From Methanocella_A sp963792125 (GTDB lineage: Archaea; Halobacteriota; Methanocellia; Methanocellales; Methanocellaceae), in assembly GCA_963792125.1 (NCBI GenBank), contig CAWBVA010000005.1, positions 141,739 through 205,738 on the forward strand: DNA of 64,000 nt, read 5' to 3'. Positions within the stretch are counted from its first letter, which is position 1. Every line of letters begins with the position of its first letter. A program made the position numbers and the translations under genes. Shown here piece by piece: positions 25,940 through 35,887 of the stretch. The notes under the pieces were generated by a model. It did not search any database. It saw nothing but the letters and a program-made list of their open reading frames with translations, and was not told the DNA's origin.

Positions 25940-28091
25940 ATGAATGGCGACCCTCTGTCAAGACGCAGGTTCCTCAAGGCAGTCGGCGCGGCCTCGGCCA
26001 TCGCGCTGGGCGCAGGCGCGCTGGGCTGCGTGGGGAACAAAACGGATATCATCCCCAGGACCACGACCAGCCTCACCTATACGATTACGGGAAACGTGCG
26101 AACGAAGTTTGCCGATTTCGTGCCCCTGCCCGCGACCGTGACCCCGTCGTTAAGCGATTATTCCGTGCCGGCCGGCCTGTCCGGCGTCCTGGCGATCGAG
26201 CGCGCAGGCCTGGACGACGCCGATCTGGAAAGACTGGCAAAGGACATGTTCTTCCTGCGCCCCTCCTCTGACGCGCAGATATACGACCTGTACAAGGACG
26301 CCCAGAAACGCGGTATCCCGGTCATCGTGACGACAGATGCGGCCCTTCATGCTTACCACATCCTGTTCGATTACGCACTCCGCATCCTCGAAGTGAGCAA
26401 GCTCAGCGACGCGGTCATCGAGCTTACCGACCTGATGCTCACGGAATCCCAGTCGCAGCTCGACGCCGGCATCCCGGAGCTGGAGGACCTTTGCATGAAG
26501 AATGTCGCCTTCTTCGCGGTGGCAAAGACGCTGCTGGGCGGCAGCCCGTCCAGGCTGCCATCAGAGGCACAAAGCCTCGTCGAGGCCGAGATGCGCCTGA
26601 TCGACGCCCACGAAGGGTTCGACGACTCGCCCATCTTCGGCCGGAAGGAGGACTACAGCCAGTACGTGCCCCGCGGCCACTATACCAGGAACGACCTCCT
26701 TGAAAAATATTTCATGGCCATGATGTGGTACGGACGCATGTCGTTCAACCTCTACAAATCAGTGCCCGGTGCAGACAAGGAGCCTGATACCGGGAGCACC
26801 CGCCAGGCCATCATGATAGCGATGGCGCTGAACGGCCGGGCGTTCGAGCTATGGAAGACTGTCTATGACCCGACGGTCTTCTTCGTGGGCGAGACGGACG
26901 ACCTGTCCGTCTACGACTATCAGCCGCTGATCAAGGAGATATACGGCGATCAGGTCAAGCTCTCCAGCCTGACGGACGACGATAAGGTACTGACGTTCAT
27001 CGAGAAGGCGGCCGCAATGAAGGCCCCGAAGATCATCTCCGGCCTCATCCAGGACGACGAGGACAAAGCCGTCCTCAAAGGCTTCCGGTTCATGGGCCAG
27101 CGCTTTATCCCCGACTCATACATCTTCCAGGGCCTGGTGTACGATAAGGTCGGCACACAGGCGAATCCCAGGGCATTCCCGATGGGTCTGGACGTCATGG
27201 CGGTGCTCGGCTCGGAACGGGCGTACACCATACTGGATGAGCTGGGGGAGACGCAGTACGAAAACTACGTGAAGCAGTTCGAGGCGCTGAAAGCCGAGTT
27301 CGCCGCGCTGAAAGCCGAGGACTGGACGCAGAACCTCTACTGGGGCTGGCTCTACTGCCTGCTCGCGCTGCTCAACGAGAAGGGCGACGGGTACCCCACC
27401 TTCATGAAAGGCGAGGCCTGGGTGGACAAAGAGCTGAACACGTCGCTCGGGAGCTGGACGGAACTACGGCATGACACCATCCTCTATGCCAAGCAGAGCT
27501 ATACAGTGCTGGCAACTGGAGTCATGCCAACCGCGGAGGCAAAAGGATACGTGGAGCCGAACCCGGAGCTGTACGGCCGGCTGGCGTCGCTGGCACAGAT
27601 GACTTACGACGGTCTGCAGGCCCGGGACTTGCTGACCGATACGATGTCGGACAAGCTCGAAGGACCTGAAAGAGATGCTGATGCAGCTGAAGGCCATCGC
27701 AGAGAAAGAGCTGACAGGCACGAGCCTCTCTGACGACGAATATGCGTACATCCGGTACTTCGGCAGCCATCTCGAGAACGTCACCACCTTCCCGCCGGAC
27801 GTGGCCAGCGCCGTCGAGAGCGATACGGATAAGTTCATGGCCGTCGTCGCCGACGTGCACACCGATACGAACACCGGCCAGGTGCTGGAAGAAGGCGTCG
27901 GCTACCCGTACAATCTGCTCGTCGTCGTGCCGGTGGACGGCCATCTGACGCTGTGCAAGGGCGCAGCTTTCAGCTACTACGAGTTCAAACAGCCCATGTC
28001 GGACCGCCTGACCGACGAGGCCTGGCAGGCAATGCTGAAGGACAACACCGCTCCGAAGACGCCTGCCTGGACGAAGAGCTTCACGGCCTGA
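25940..28091 (+). CDS. DUF3160 protein, Tat-exported lipoprotein, frameshifted
   Basis: The start at 25940 gives a twin-arginine signal (LSRRRFLKAVGAASAIALG) that ends in a lipobox-like GALGC, so the protein is probably exported folded and lipid-anchored. DUF3160 blocks follow, including IPVIVTTDAALHAYHILFDY, PRGHYTRNDLLEKYFMAMMW and QRFIPDSYIFQGLVYD. The frame breaks near 27662: CTCGAAGGACCTG should read CTCGAAGACCTG. It continues as DLKEMLMQLKAIAEKEL to the stop at 28091. Repaired length is about 716 residues. The function of DUF3160 is unknown. Confidence 0.82.
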
Positions 28092-28125
28092 AGATCGCTT
28101 CGTGAAAGATGACAGGCCAATACTG

Positions 28126-28452
28126 TCATCTTCCGATGCGGAACAGATCGACTCCGCGGAACTCTATGCGGCACAGGCTGCCCGTATCCACCGGCTCCGA
28201 CGTGATCGTGATCAGGCCGGTATAGCCCTTATTCTTATACTGGAAGGCCACGGTGAGGATGTGACCCCGGAGCCGGGACAATTTTTCCAGATCGTTGATG
28301 CTCCGGTCCAGCGACATAGTGCCATACCACTCGGAAAGGTCCTTTTCGTTGATCGTGACGATGATGCTGTCGGCCCGGGCGACCAGATCGGTAACGTCGT
28401 AGATCTCGACAGCATCCTCACACTTGATGACCAGCACTATACGACCCGGCAT
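28126..28452 (-). CDS. Hypothetical protein, paralogue of the next gene (copy 1)
   Basis: 108 residues. MPGRIVLVIKCEDAVEIYDV opens the protein and EFRGVDLFRIGR closes it. It aligns along its length with the protein at 28605: IKCEDAVEIYD with IECKEIIELYD, WYGTMSLDRSINDLEKLS with WHGSIVIGKNTDDMKMLS, and IEFRGVDLF with MEFQGVDLL. No known family is recognised. It is probably a cytoplasmic all-beta or alpha/beta domain. Confidence 0.6.
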   Translation of the reverse strand: MPGRIVLVIKCEDAVEIYDVTDLVARADSIIVTINEKDLSEWYGTMSLDRSINDLEKLSRLRGHILTVAFQYKNKGYTGLITITSEPVDTGSLCRIEFRGVDLFRIGR

Positions 28453-28604
28453 TATTAAATGGGAGGGTTTTATAAAAATGGTATGTCCAGATCGTTGAAC
28501 TGTCCGAAATAATTGTGATAGACAGATTCCGGATCGATGATGGCCTTTACAGGCCTGATACTTGCCGGTATCTCTTGCAGGTCATCGTAAAAATGATAAA
28601 GTTT

Positions 28605-28913
28605 TTACCTGGCCTGAAGCAAGTCGACACCCTGGAACTCCATCCAGTAGAACTTTCCCATGTCTCTCGGCTCTTCGGTAATCTTGACCAGGCCCCGGTA
28701 GTTCTTTGTATCACAGTTGAACATAACCAGCAAGGTAAAGCCTTTCCTGGATGACAGCATCTTCATGTCGTCAGTATTCTTCCCGATGACTATAGAACCA
28801 TGCCAGTCGAAAGTGTCATGCTCGTTGGCAATGATCGTGATGTTCTCCGGCCGGGCGATAAGTTTAGCCTCATCGTAAAGCTCGATGATCTCCTTGCACT
28901 CGATAATGTACAA
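28605..28913 (-). CDS. Hypothetical protein, paralogue of the previous gene (copy 2)
   Basis: 102 residues, read from a TTG at 28913 as MYIIECKEIIELYDEAKLIA. It is a tandem paralogue of the protein at 28126 with the same spacing of conserved blocks and the same C-terminal EFQGVDLL. Both lie leftward, 150 bases apart, and each has its own short AT-rich upstream region. This one is less GC-rich than its partner. Function is unknown. Confidence 0.55.
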   Translation of the reverse strand: MYIIECKEIIELYDEAKLIARPENITIIANEHDTFDWHGSIVIGKNTDDMKMLSSRKGFTLLVMFNCDTKNYRGLVKITEEPRDMGKFYWMEFQGVDLLQAR

Positions 28914-29149
28914 CGTTCCACACCCATACGGTTATTTTATAATCATTTTATTAATAGGGTATGGCCACATCGTTGAACTGACATGGGCTATGGATATTAT
29001 ATATGACAAATTATATCACATCGGTTTTACAATTATGCCTCGTGGCATCTTGATAGCTGCGAGTATACCGGCTGTATATAGTTATAGCGATAATTTATAA
29101 CAAATGTTTTATTTAATATACGGATTCTTAACAGTGCGACGCATAGTTC

Positions 29150-29289
29150 AGGGCTGGCTTTTTGATCTTCCGCGGAGCGAAGCGGAGCGGTCATCCGGGG
29201 AGTCCAGCGGAGCCCGGAGGGCGTAGCGACTAGAGGGGGCGGGAGCCCCCTCTTGATCCGTCATAAGAAGAAGGGTTGTTAAGCCCTGA
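29150..29289. repeat. AGGGCTGG-ended element beside tRNA-Gly (copy 1)
   Basis: Begins AGGGCTGGCTTTTTGATCTT and ends near TTAAGCCCT. It contains a purine-rich GGAGCGAAGCGGAGCGG block and the strong hairpin AGAGGGGGC-GGGA-GCCCCCTCT at about 29231-29253, then TGATCCGTCA. A second copy lies at 43231-43376, also downstream of a tRNA gene. The rest of the 28914-29407 gap is AT-rich and shows no gene. Confidence 0.75.
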
Positions 29290-29407
29290 GGGTGCGATAC
29301 CTGATAGGTAAGATGCTACGGGTGTCTACTGATCCGCTTGACCCTGTCTTGAACAATAAAAAACAGAAAAAATGGCATCTCAAGAAATAGGGATATATTA
29401 AAAACAA

Positions 29408-29479
29408 TGCACCGACTGGGACTCGAACCCAGGTATTTAGCTTGGAAGGCTAATATCATAACCGCTAGACCATCGGTGC
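29408..29479 (-). tRNA. tRNA-Gly (anticodon TCC)
   Basis: On the minus strand the sequence starts GCACCGATGG. It has an anticodon stem TTAGC/GCTAA around the loop CTTCCAA (anticodon TCC), a T-arm CTGGGTTCGAGTCCCAG and an acceptor 3' strand TCGGTGC with discriminator A. CCA is not encoded. No intron is present. Confidence 0.93.
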
Positions 29480-29575
29480 TTATGTGCTGACAGACAAGCA
29501 ATAAAGCCTGAAAGTTGCGCGATGTACTCTAACGTACAAAGTATTAATATTTTCGGATGACTAACTATTGCTGCT

Positions 29576-30295
29576 ATGCCGTCCCCTGAATTTTCAGCGA
29601 TCAAGGCCCGAATCGGCGATGTCGCCTCGTTCTACGGCATAGAGGTCGTCGGGTACCTCAAGCTCGACCGGACGGCCGTCATCCCGGAGAAGGACATCGA
29701 TCTCCTGAAGGGCGTGCAATGGTCCGACGGTCACGTCCGCATTGACAACGTGCAGGACCCCGCCCAGATCATGCCCGGGGCAAAGGCGATGATCATCCTG
29801 GGAAAACGCCTGCAGGACGACCGGCATGACGTCTATTACCGCATATCCGACCGATACACGGCCTCCGTCGAGATGATGGTCCTCGACATGGCGTCGGTCT
29901 GCGTGGCCGGGCTGCTGCAGAACGAAGGCTGCCGGGCCACGGAGTATACTTCTTACTATAACAAGGTCTGGGCCGTGCTGGCCGGGCTCGGCTGGATTGG
30001 AAAGTCACGCATGTTCGTCTCGAAGGACTATGGACCCCGGCTGCGGCTGAAGGCGGTGCTCACCGACGCCGACATCGGACAATATCATAAAGTCATGCCA
30101 GACGACACCTGCGGCGACTGCCGGGAATGCATCGACGCCTGCCCGGTCGGGGCGATTGAAGAGACTGGCGTCGACCGCAAGAAATGCGGGGCATGCAAGC
30201 TCAACCACCGGACTGTAGCGGCTAATGCATTATCCTATTGCACCTGCTGCACCGCTGCTTGCCCGATAGGGCAAGTACCCGAAGGACCAAGATGA
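29576..30295 (+). CDS. Epoxyqueuosine reductase-like iron-sulfur protein
   Basis: 239 residues. An N-terminal QueG-like domain with AMIILGKRL near residue 70 and GLGWIGKSRMFVSKDYGPRLR near 140 is followed by a ferredoxin-type pair: CGDCRECIDACPVGAI (C-x2-C-x2-C-x3-CP), then CGACK and CTCCTAACPIG. Such proteins are related to the cobalamin-dependent epoxyqueuosine reductases. It is shorter than QueG (about 350-380) and lacks the C-terminal repeats. Archaea make archaeosine rather than queuosine, so its real substrate is unclear. The last codons overlap a repeat element. Confidence 0.75.
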   Translation: MPSPEFSAIKARIGDVASFYGIEVVGYLKLDRTAVIPEKDIDLLKGVQWSDGHVRIDNVQDPAQIMPGAKAMIILGKRLQDDRHDVYYRISDRYTASVEMMVLDMASVCVAGLLQNEGCRATEYTSYYNKVWAVLAGLGWIGKSRMFVSKDYGPRLRLKAVLTDADIGQYHKVMPDDTCGDCRECIDACPVGAIEETGVDRKKCGACKLNHRTVAANALSYCTCCTAACPIGQVPEGPR

Positions 30296-30415
30296 GGCGC
30301 CTTGGAGCCTCATCTTGGAACCTTGGCGCCTTAAATAATAGAAAATCTTGGCGCCTTGAAACGGTTGCAAAAAGTGGCGCCTTGGAGCCTCTACTTGGAA
30401 CCTTGGCGACTTAGA
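30287..30415. repeat. GGCGCC/TTGG repeat element, copy B
   Basis: It starts with the hairpin CCAAGATGAGGC / GCCTCATCTTGG (30287-30298 and 30307-30318) and contains the family core TTGGCGCCTTGAAACGGTTGC, in part, plus AAAAAGTGGCG at 30348-30379. It covers the stop codons of both convergent neighbours (30293-30295 and 30411-30413). Confidence 0.7.
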
Positions 30416-31680
30416 ACCCGCAGGCGAGCTCCAGCGGGCACCCGCCGCCGCACATGGGGAACTGGATGCACTTGCGGCACTTTTCGCTGGCATACTCGTG
30501 CTCACGGAGGCATTTGGCCAGGTCTGTCTCCCATATCGTCGTTGAACTCGTCGGTCAGCGCATTGCCGATGGGTTTGAAGTACGACTGGCAGGGGATGAC
30601 ACTGCCGTCGGGCTCTACTGCAAGCGTAATCCGGGCGGCCGAGCATGCTTTCACGCCCAGGCCCATCTCCACCGGGTTGATCTTGTGGTACTTGGTCGGG
30701 GTGTACCAGATGAACTCCATGTCGTAGCTGCTCGGCCTTGGCGATAACCTCGGGGCAGCAGCTCCTTCAGCTCCTCGTAGGTGACGCCCTCGGCCTCCAC
30801 GCCGCGGCCGGCGCGGATGATCGCGTTCATGCCGAACCGCTTTATGCCCAGGCTGTGCAAGAACGGCACCAGGTCGACTACCGTGTCTTTGTTGCCGGTG
30901 TGATGGTGGTGTTCGTGGTGGTGTATATCTCGTTGACCGCGTTCCGGATTCCGGCGACGGTCTCGTCGAAGAGTCCGACTTGCACATGGAGTTGTGAATC
31001 TTCGTGTCGGGGACTCGATGGTGATCTGGGTGTAGTCCAGGCCTGCTTTCTTCAGCGACGCGACCCGCTCCTTCGTCAGCAGGCGGCCATTGGTGATCAG
31101 GCCGGTGACGATGCCCAGCCTCTCGGCCTCGGCGATCAGCGTCTCCAGGTCGTCGCGCATCAGCGATTCGCCGCCGGTGAACACGACGTTAGGGACTTCG
31201 AAGTCATGGACCTTGTCGGATGATCTTCATCCACTCTGCCGTGGACAGCTCTTTGGTCTGCCGGGGCCCTCCTGCGTAGCAGTGGCCGCAGTTGCTGTTG
31301 CAGCGGTAGGTGAGCGCGAGATCGACGCGGAGCGGGGCCTTGAGCTGGCTGTAATCGGGCGTCTTGACCTTGACGTCGAACGTGGTGAACGGACAGGTGT
31401 TACCGGCGACGACGCCCCAGATGGAGTTCATCAGCCTGTCGTAGTCATCCCCGGCTTTCTTCCGGCCGACCTTGTACTTCGCCATTATGCGGAGCACGAC
31501 GTTGTCCCTGACGCTGCCGACGAGGGGCTTTTTCTGGTTGTAGCCGATGTAGTGCTTCACGAAGTCCACGCCGATCCGGTCAAGGTACAGGACGTGGGAA
31601 GCGTTCACGACCAGCAGGCCGCTGCCGTCGTTCTCCACCCGCAGGTGTAGCTTTGAGTTGTTTATCTTCGCTGTCCTCAT
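30411..31680 (-). CDS. Radical SAM/SPASM protein with PqqD-like N-terminus, multiply frameshifted
   Basis: About 423 codons once repaired. Residues 1-90 resemble the PqqD/RiPP-recognition fold (GLLVVNASHVLYLDRIGVDF). The radical SAM core has the CxxxCxxC motif in LTYRCNSNCGHCYAGG near residue 130, then VVFTGGESLMRDD and GLITNGRLLT. The C-terminal SPASM region carries CSAARITLAVEPDGSVIPCQ and ends EKCRKCIQFPMCGGGC and LELACGF, providing ligands for two auxiliary clusters. The frame breaks near 31216, 31000, 30905, 30740 and 30525. The start overlaps the stop of the Cys-tailed membrane protein (ATGA), so the two are translationally coupled. It probably forms a bond at cysteines of that partner; this is an inference. 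Confidence 0.78.
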
Positions 31681-33349
31681 GTGCATCCCCCTCCGCCGCC
31701 CGCGCAGGCACAGGCACAGGCACAGGACACGCAGGCACAGGCGCACGATACGCAGGCGCATGACGACCCTGGGGCCTGTGCTGGCGCCGACGTTGCCGCC
31801 GGCGGGGCGTTGGCCGCGTTCCTGACGCCTAGGAACGACTCGACGCCGCCGATGATGCCTGCCGAGGTGGTCTCGACCGAGTTGCTGATTTTGCTGGCGA
31901 AGCTCTCCACGCTCGAAGTGGTCTGGTTCGTGGGTGGGCAGTCCCGGTCGGCTATCTGTGGCACTGGCTGTCCCATGCGTCGGCGGGGCAGTTGCTGGTG
32001 CGGCAGCCCGAAGTAGTAGGGGTACCACCAGTAATAGGGCGGTACCGCGACGGTGTTCCAGCCCGGCGACCGGAGGTAGTCCTTCGTCTTCGTGGCGAAC
32101 TGCTCGTCTGCCATGAGCCAGAACATGTCAGTGTCGTACTTCTGCAGCTTCAGCTCCGGCGTGTCCACGGCCTGGACGTCCTTCCACATGTCCTCGATCT
32201 TCTGTTTGTAGAAGGCTTCTGTCTCCTTGCGGCTGTAGGGCCGGGTCTTGTCGACCACCCGCTGTGCCAGCGTCTTGAAGCAGTCCAGCAGCTTGTCCTC
32301 GTTGAGCGTGTCGCCCTTGATGGCGTCGGCGAAGCGGGCCTCGTAGTAGTTCAGGTCCTTCCGGGAGACCAGCTCTACCCGCAGCGGTTCGGTCGAGAGG
32401 AGCTTCGCGTTGCCCTTCTTCAGGAGCCCGAACATGATCATGGTGAGAATCCGCTTCGGGTCCGTCCGCAGCAGCATGGCTGCCTCTACCGCGTCCAGGT
32501 TCTGGTTCACGCCCATGCCACCCATGCTAACGATGGCGAGGCGTAGGGGCTGCGGAAGAGGGAAGCGAGAAGATGAAATGATGAGGATCGCATCCGATGA
32601 AGATGGCCGGGAAGCAGCAGGCGAATGACGCGGCAGATGTTGTCCAGCCGCACCGCCCATGTCGACGGGCATGGGGATGACGCCGCCAGACGATCCGCCG
32701 GATGAGGTCACAGCCCCCTGCGGCCATGTAGCGGTCAGGGAAGCTGACGGCGGTGTCGAACTGCTGGTTGGAACTGAGGCTGCTGCTGTTGAAGAAGACC
32801 ATGGTGCGGTTGTTCTCGGTGCCTATGCCGGAGTACTCGCGCTTGCCGGTGAACACCTCGCTGGTGTTGATCTCGGCCGGCAGGACATACTTCACCATGG
32901 TATCGCGTGATGGTCATGTCCCACCATGGCGGGGTGAACGAGACGATGTCGTAGCCGGGCTTGTCCGACTTGTAGACGAAGCCGGGCAGCGTCGAGTTGA
33001 TGTACGAGGGTGACGTGGATCGCCGGGCTGCAAGATTCGAAGTCCTGCGTCTTGATCTGGCCGCCAGTCGATGTAGAAGCTGTGGCTCGTGCCGGAACCG
33101 TCCATGACGCTGTGCGACCTGCATGTGCCCGACGGTCGCCGGTATCCAGACCTCGTTCCAGCGCCTTTGACGATGTCGCACTACGTTGTAGGTCATGTGC
33201 ACGTTACCGGACGTTGCCGACGTCGAGCGTGACGTGCTGGTAGTTGATCTGCCAGCGTGTGTTCCTCTGCGTTTGCCGTACCGGAGACGGCGATCAGTGT
33301 GAGGGATATCAGTATCCGAATGAGTAAGCGTCTGTTTTACCAGTGACAC
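31677..33349 (-). CDS. DUF2207-like membrane protein with Cys-Ala-Cys tail, multiply frameshifted
   Basis: Read from a GTG at 33349 preceded by GGTGA. A signal peptide (RILISLTLIAVSGTANA) is followed by an extracytoplasmic beta-rich region (NEVWIPATVGHMQV, PGFVYKSDKPGYDIVSFTPP, YVLPAEINTSEVFTG) and a membrane region near 32560. A cytoplasmic part follows (LDAVEAAMLLRTDPKRILTM), laid out as in DUF2207 proteins, then a YYWWYPYYFG block and a flexible Ala/Pro linker. The last 28 residues hold ten cysteines, in CACVSCACACVSC and ACACACAGGGGGC. The first half is broken by several frameshifts between 32600 and 33300; the last 260 codons are intact. The tail is the likely substrate of the coupled radical SAM enzyme. 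Confidence 0.7.
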
Positions 33350-33362
33350 GCCTGTCACCCCG

Positions 33363-33902
33363 TCATTTATTCCTCCGGCTCCTTAACTCGGGCCGCATCT
33401 TTCTCCACTCGACCGGCGCGCCGCAGCTCGGGCACCGGGTGGCGTTGATGTCGATGGGCGTGCCGCAGTACGGGCACCGCATCTTGACTTCCTGCGGGAA
33501 CATGTACGTCTTCACGCCCATGTACTTCGTCGCGTCCAGGTTGATGAAGCACACGCCCTCCCGGGCGAGGTGGTCCATGACCCGCTCGGCGTCCTCGTTG
33601 CTGAACCCGACCGCGACCATATCGGTGATAGTGACGATGCCGTTCTTCTTCCTCGAGACGGCGACCACCTGCCGCTCCATGTTATGCTCGCGTGCCCCGG
33701 CCATCTTCTCCGACTGGATGATCGAGTAAGCCATATACAGGGCGGCGCCGGACAGGCCAAGGATAAACAGCCCTATGAGCCCGGTAGCGATCGACCATGA
33801 CCTGCCTGCGATGAGGGCCATGAGCGTGATGAACCAGAAAGGCAGGCTGACTACGAACAGCGCAACGCTGATCACTATGAGCAATTTGACCCGCGAATTC
33901 AC
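33363..33902 (-). CDS. Membrane protein with C-terminal zinc ribbon
   Basis: 179 residues. Two N-terminal membrane helices (VISVALFVVSLPFWFITLMA and ATGLIGLFILGLSGAALYMA) are followed by a cytoplasmic winged-helix-like stretch (IVTITDMVAVGFSNEDAERV). A zinc ribbon, MRCPYCGTPIDINATRCPSC, with two CPxCG knuckles lies near residue 145. It lies 13 bases upstream of the DUF2207-like gene and in the same direction, so it is the first gene of the operon that ends with the radical SAM protein. Its function is unknown; a role in assembling or sensing the tailed membrane protein is possible. Confidence 0.72.
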   Translation of the reverse strand: MNSRVKLLIVISVALFVVSLPFWFITLMALIAGRSWSIATGLIGLFILGLSGAALYMAYSIIQSEKMAGAREHNMERQVVAVSRKKNGIVTITDMVAVGFSNEDAERVMDHLAREGVCFINLDATKYMGVKTYMFPQEVKMRCPYCGTPIDINATRCPSCGAPVEWRKMRPELRSRRNK

Positions 33903-33986
33903 GTTGATACATTAGGCGCTCGCGAGTATAGATATTTTATTGTTTTTAACGCCGGGCAACAGATAGCAGCAGGGCCAGCCGGGCGG

Positions 33987-33996
33987 TCGCGCGCGA
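33987..33996. repeat. GC-alternating tract
   Basis: TCGCGCGCGA, a perfect palindrome, in the 118-base gap between two leftward genes. Confidence 0.4.
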
Positions 33997-34020
33997 GAAA
34001 CGGGCAGTCCGGGCAGGCGT

Positions 34021-34587
34021 TTACCGGATGAATACCAGCGGCGAGGACGATATGATGACAGCACATGCGAACGCGGCAGCCGCGGTGATGGCGTTATCGT
34101 ATTTGCCCGCATAGGCTTCTGCTGCCATGCCCCCGGCCGCTCCTGCGATCGCCACAGGAATGCCTGCGACGAAATACCCGGCTACGGCAGCCACGACGAA
34201 CCCGGCAAGCGAACCATATAGCGTCTTGCGTGAATAAGGCAGCCGCGGTCCCCTCATTGCCCTGCCGGCGAGGCCCGCGACGCCGTCGCCGACTGTCATC
34301 ACGACGATGGCCACATAGCACGCCTCAGGCATGAAGACTGTGGACATCGCCAGCAGCGCTATGATAGAGAGCATGTAGGCCAGCGGCTCCATGGCGACAG
34401 TGCCGAGCTCGCGCTCACGGTACATGTGCCTGAAGAGCTTCGGGACGATACGGCGCTTCTGCCGTTCGAAAATTATGAAAATGAGCAGGCCCAGGAATGC
34501 CAGGGCCAGAGCAAGGTACTGGTTATAGAGGGCGACGGGCACGAACAGCACGCCGCCGATATGGATTAGCTTACGTAATGGTGTCAC
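34021..34587 (-). CDS. CTP-dependent lipid kinase (dolichol/phytol/diacylglycerol kinase family)
   Basis: 188 residues, five to six membrane segments. The opening LRKLIHIGGVLFVPVAL and the central VMTVGDGVAGLAGRAMRG followed by RKTLYGSLAGF are the signature of the SEC59/DGK1/phytol kinase family, which uses CTP to phosphorylate polyprenols or diacylglycerol. In archaea the substrate is likely an isoprenoid alcohol or archaeol-type lipid; this is inferred. The gene lies 13 bases downstream of purM in the same direction. Confidence 0.75.
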   Translation of the reverse strand: MTPLRKLIHIGGVLFVPVALYNQYLALALAFLGLLIFIIFERQKRRIVPKLFRHMYRERELGTVAMEPLAYMLSIIALLAMSTVFMPEACYVAIVVMTVGDGVAGLAGRAMRGPRLPYSRKTLYGSLAGFVVAAVAGYFVAGIPVAIAGAAGGMAAEAYAGKYDNAITAAAAFACAVIISSSPLVFIR

Positions 34588-34600
34588 CAGCGGCAGGGCA

Positions 34601-35589
34601 TTACCACAACTTAATGCCCCGGACAGTGCAGCCGCTCTTCACGACCTTGCCCACGATGTTGCCGTCGGTCATCTTTACGATGGCGCCGGCGTCCTCTTTG
34701 GCGCAGATGATCACGTAGCCCATGCCCATGTTGAAGGTGCGGTACATCTCCTTGTCCTCGACGTTGCCCTTTTCCTGGATGAGCCTGAAGATGTCGGGCA
34801 CCGGCAGCGGGTCAGTGAACTCGAAGCCGTATTTAGTGATCCGCTGCAGGTTGTAGAGGCCGCCGCCGGTGATGTGGGCCATGCCGTGGATGTTGAACCG
34901 GCGACAGAGGCCCGGCACTTCGGCGTAAATCCGGGTCGGTTTCAGCAGCTCGTCGCCGATAGTCGTCTTCTTATTGTAGGGGAACTTATCAGTGTATTTC
35001 AGGCCGGCCTTCTCGATGACCTTGCGTACCAGGCTGTAGCCGTTCGAGTGGACGCCGTTCGACGGCAGGCCCACGACCACGTCGCCGGGCTTGACTTCTG
35101 TCCCGTGACGATGCGGTCCTTCTGGACGACGCCGACGGCGGTCCCTGCGAGGTCGAAGCCTTTGATGATATCGGGCAGCGCCGCGGTCTCGCCGCCGACG
35201 ATGGTGATGTTCGACTGGCGGGCGCCCTCGTTGAGACCGACCATCAGGTCCCGGACCAGCCGGTCGTTGGCCTTCTCCAGCGAGATGTAGTCCACGAAGG
35301 CCAGCGGCTCGACGCCCATGACATAAAGGTCATTCACGTTCATGGCGACACAGTCAATGCCGACCGTATCCCATTTCTCCATGGCGTCCGCGATGATCAG
35401 CTTGGTGCCCACGCCGTCCGTCGTGATCGCCAGGGCGAAATAGCCCATGTCAATCAGGCCTGCGTAGTGGCCTTCTCCGACCAGAGGCGCGCCGAAGCCT
35501 TCACGCTTGAAGGTCAATCCTTTAGCGATGATGCCAGATTTGATGTAGTCGAGCTTGCCGATGTCCACGCCGGACCCGGCATAGGTCAT
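34601..35589 (-). CDS. purM: Phosphoribosylformylglycinamidine cyclo-ligase (AIR synthetase), frameshifted
   Basis: Purine biosynthesis enzyme that closes the imidazole ring of AIR using ATP. The N-terminus MTYAGSGVDIGKLDYIK, then ITTDGVGTKLIIADAM, DCVAMNVNDLYVMGVEPLAF and IVGGETAALPDII, are family blocks. The frame breaks near 35099, where one G is missing in CAGAAG(G)TCAAG. It resumes as VVVGLPSNGVHSNGYSLVR and AHITGGGLYNLQRI to the stop. Repaired length is about 330 residues, the normal size. As the gene is needed for purine synthesis, the break is almost certainly an error. Confidence 0.87.
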
Positions 35590-35684
35590 ATGGCGTCGCC
35601 GGATGCCTTTTTCTTCTTCCCCTGCATGATCGAGAAATTGCTTGGTATTGATAGATAAAACTTTGTAACACGAGAGCTGGTTTT

Positions 35685-35850
35685 TGCGGGGCTCCGGGGG
35701 GAAAACCTTGTTCCAAAAAGGCCCCCCTGGCTCGCGACACCGGACGCCTGCCCCGAAGGGGCAAAATCGCGATAGTTTTTGAGGGGCGCACGGGGAACTT
35801 TTTACCAAAAAGTTCCCCTGACACTGCCTGAAAAATGTGAAGGCTTTTGG
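35685..35850. repeat. AAAAAGTTCCCC element, copy 1
   Basis: On the minus strand it reads a hairpin GGGGAACTTTTT...AAAAAGTTCCCC, then GTGCGCCCCTCAAAAACTAT, CGGGGCAGGCGTCCGGTGTC, GGGGGGCCTTTTTGGAACAA and a closing CGCAAAAACCAGC. A second, longer copy in the opposite orientation lies at 47057-47340. It fills the gap between purM and the YVTN gene. Confidence 0.75.
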
Positions 35851-35887
35851 GGGAGGCATCGGGCACGGCGGGCACAACGCGATGCCG

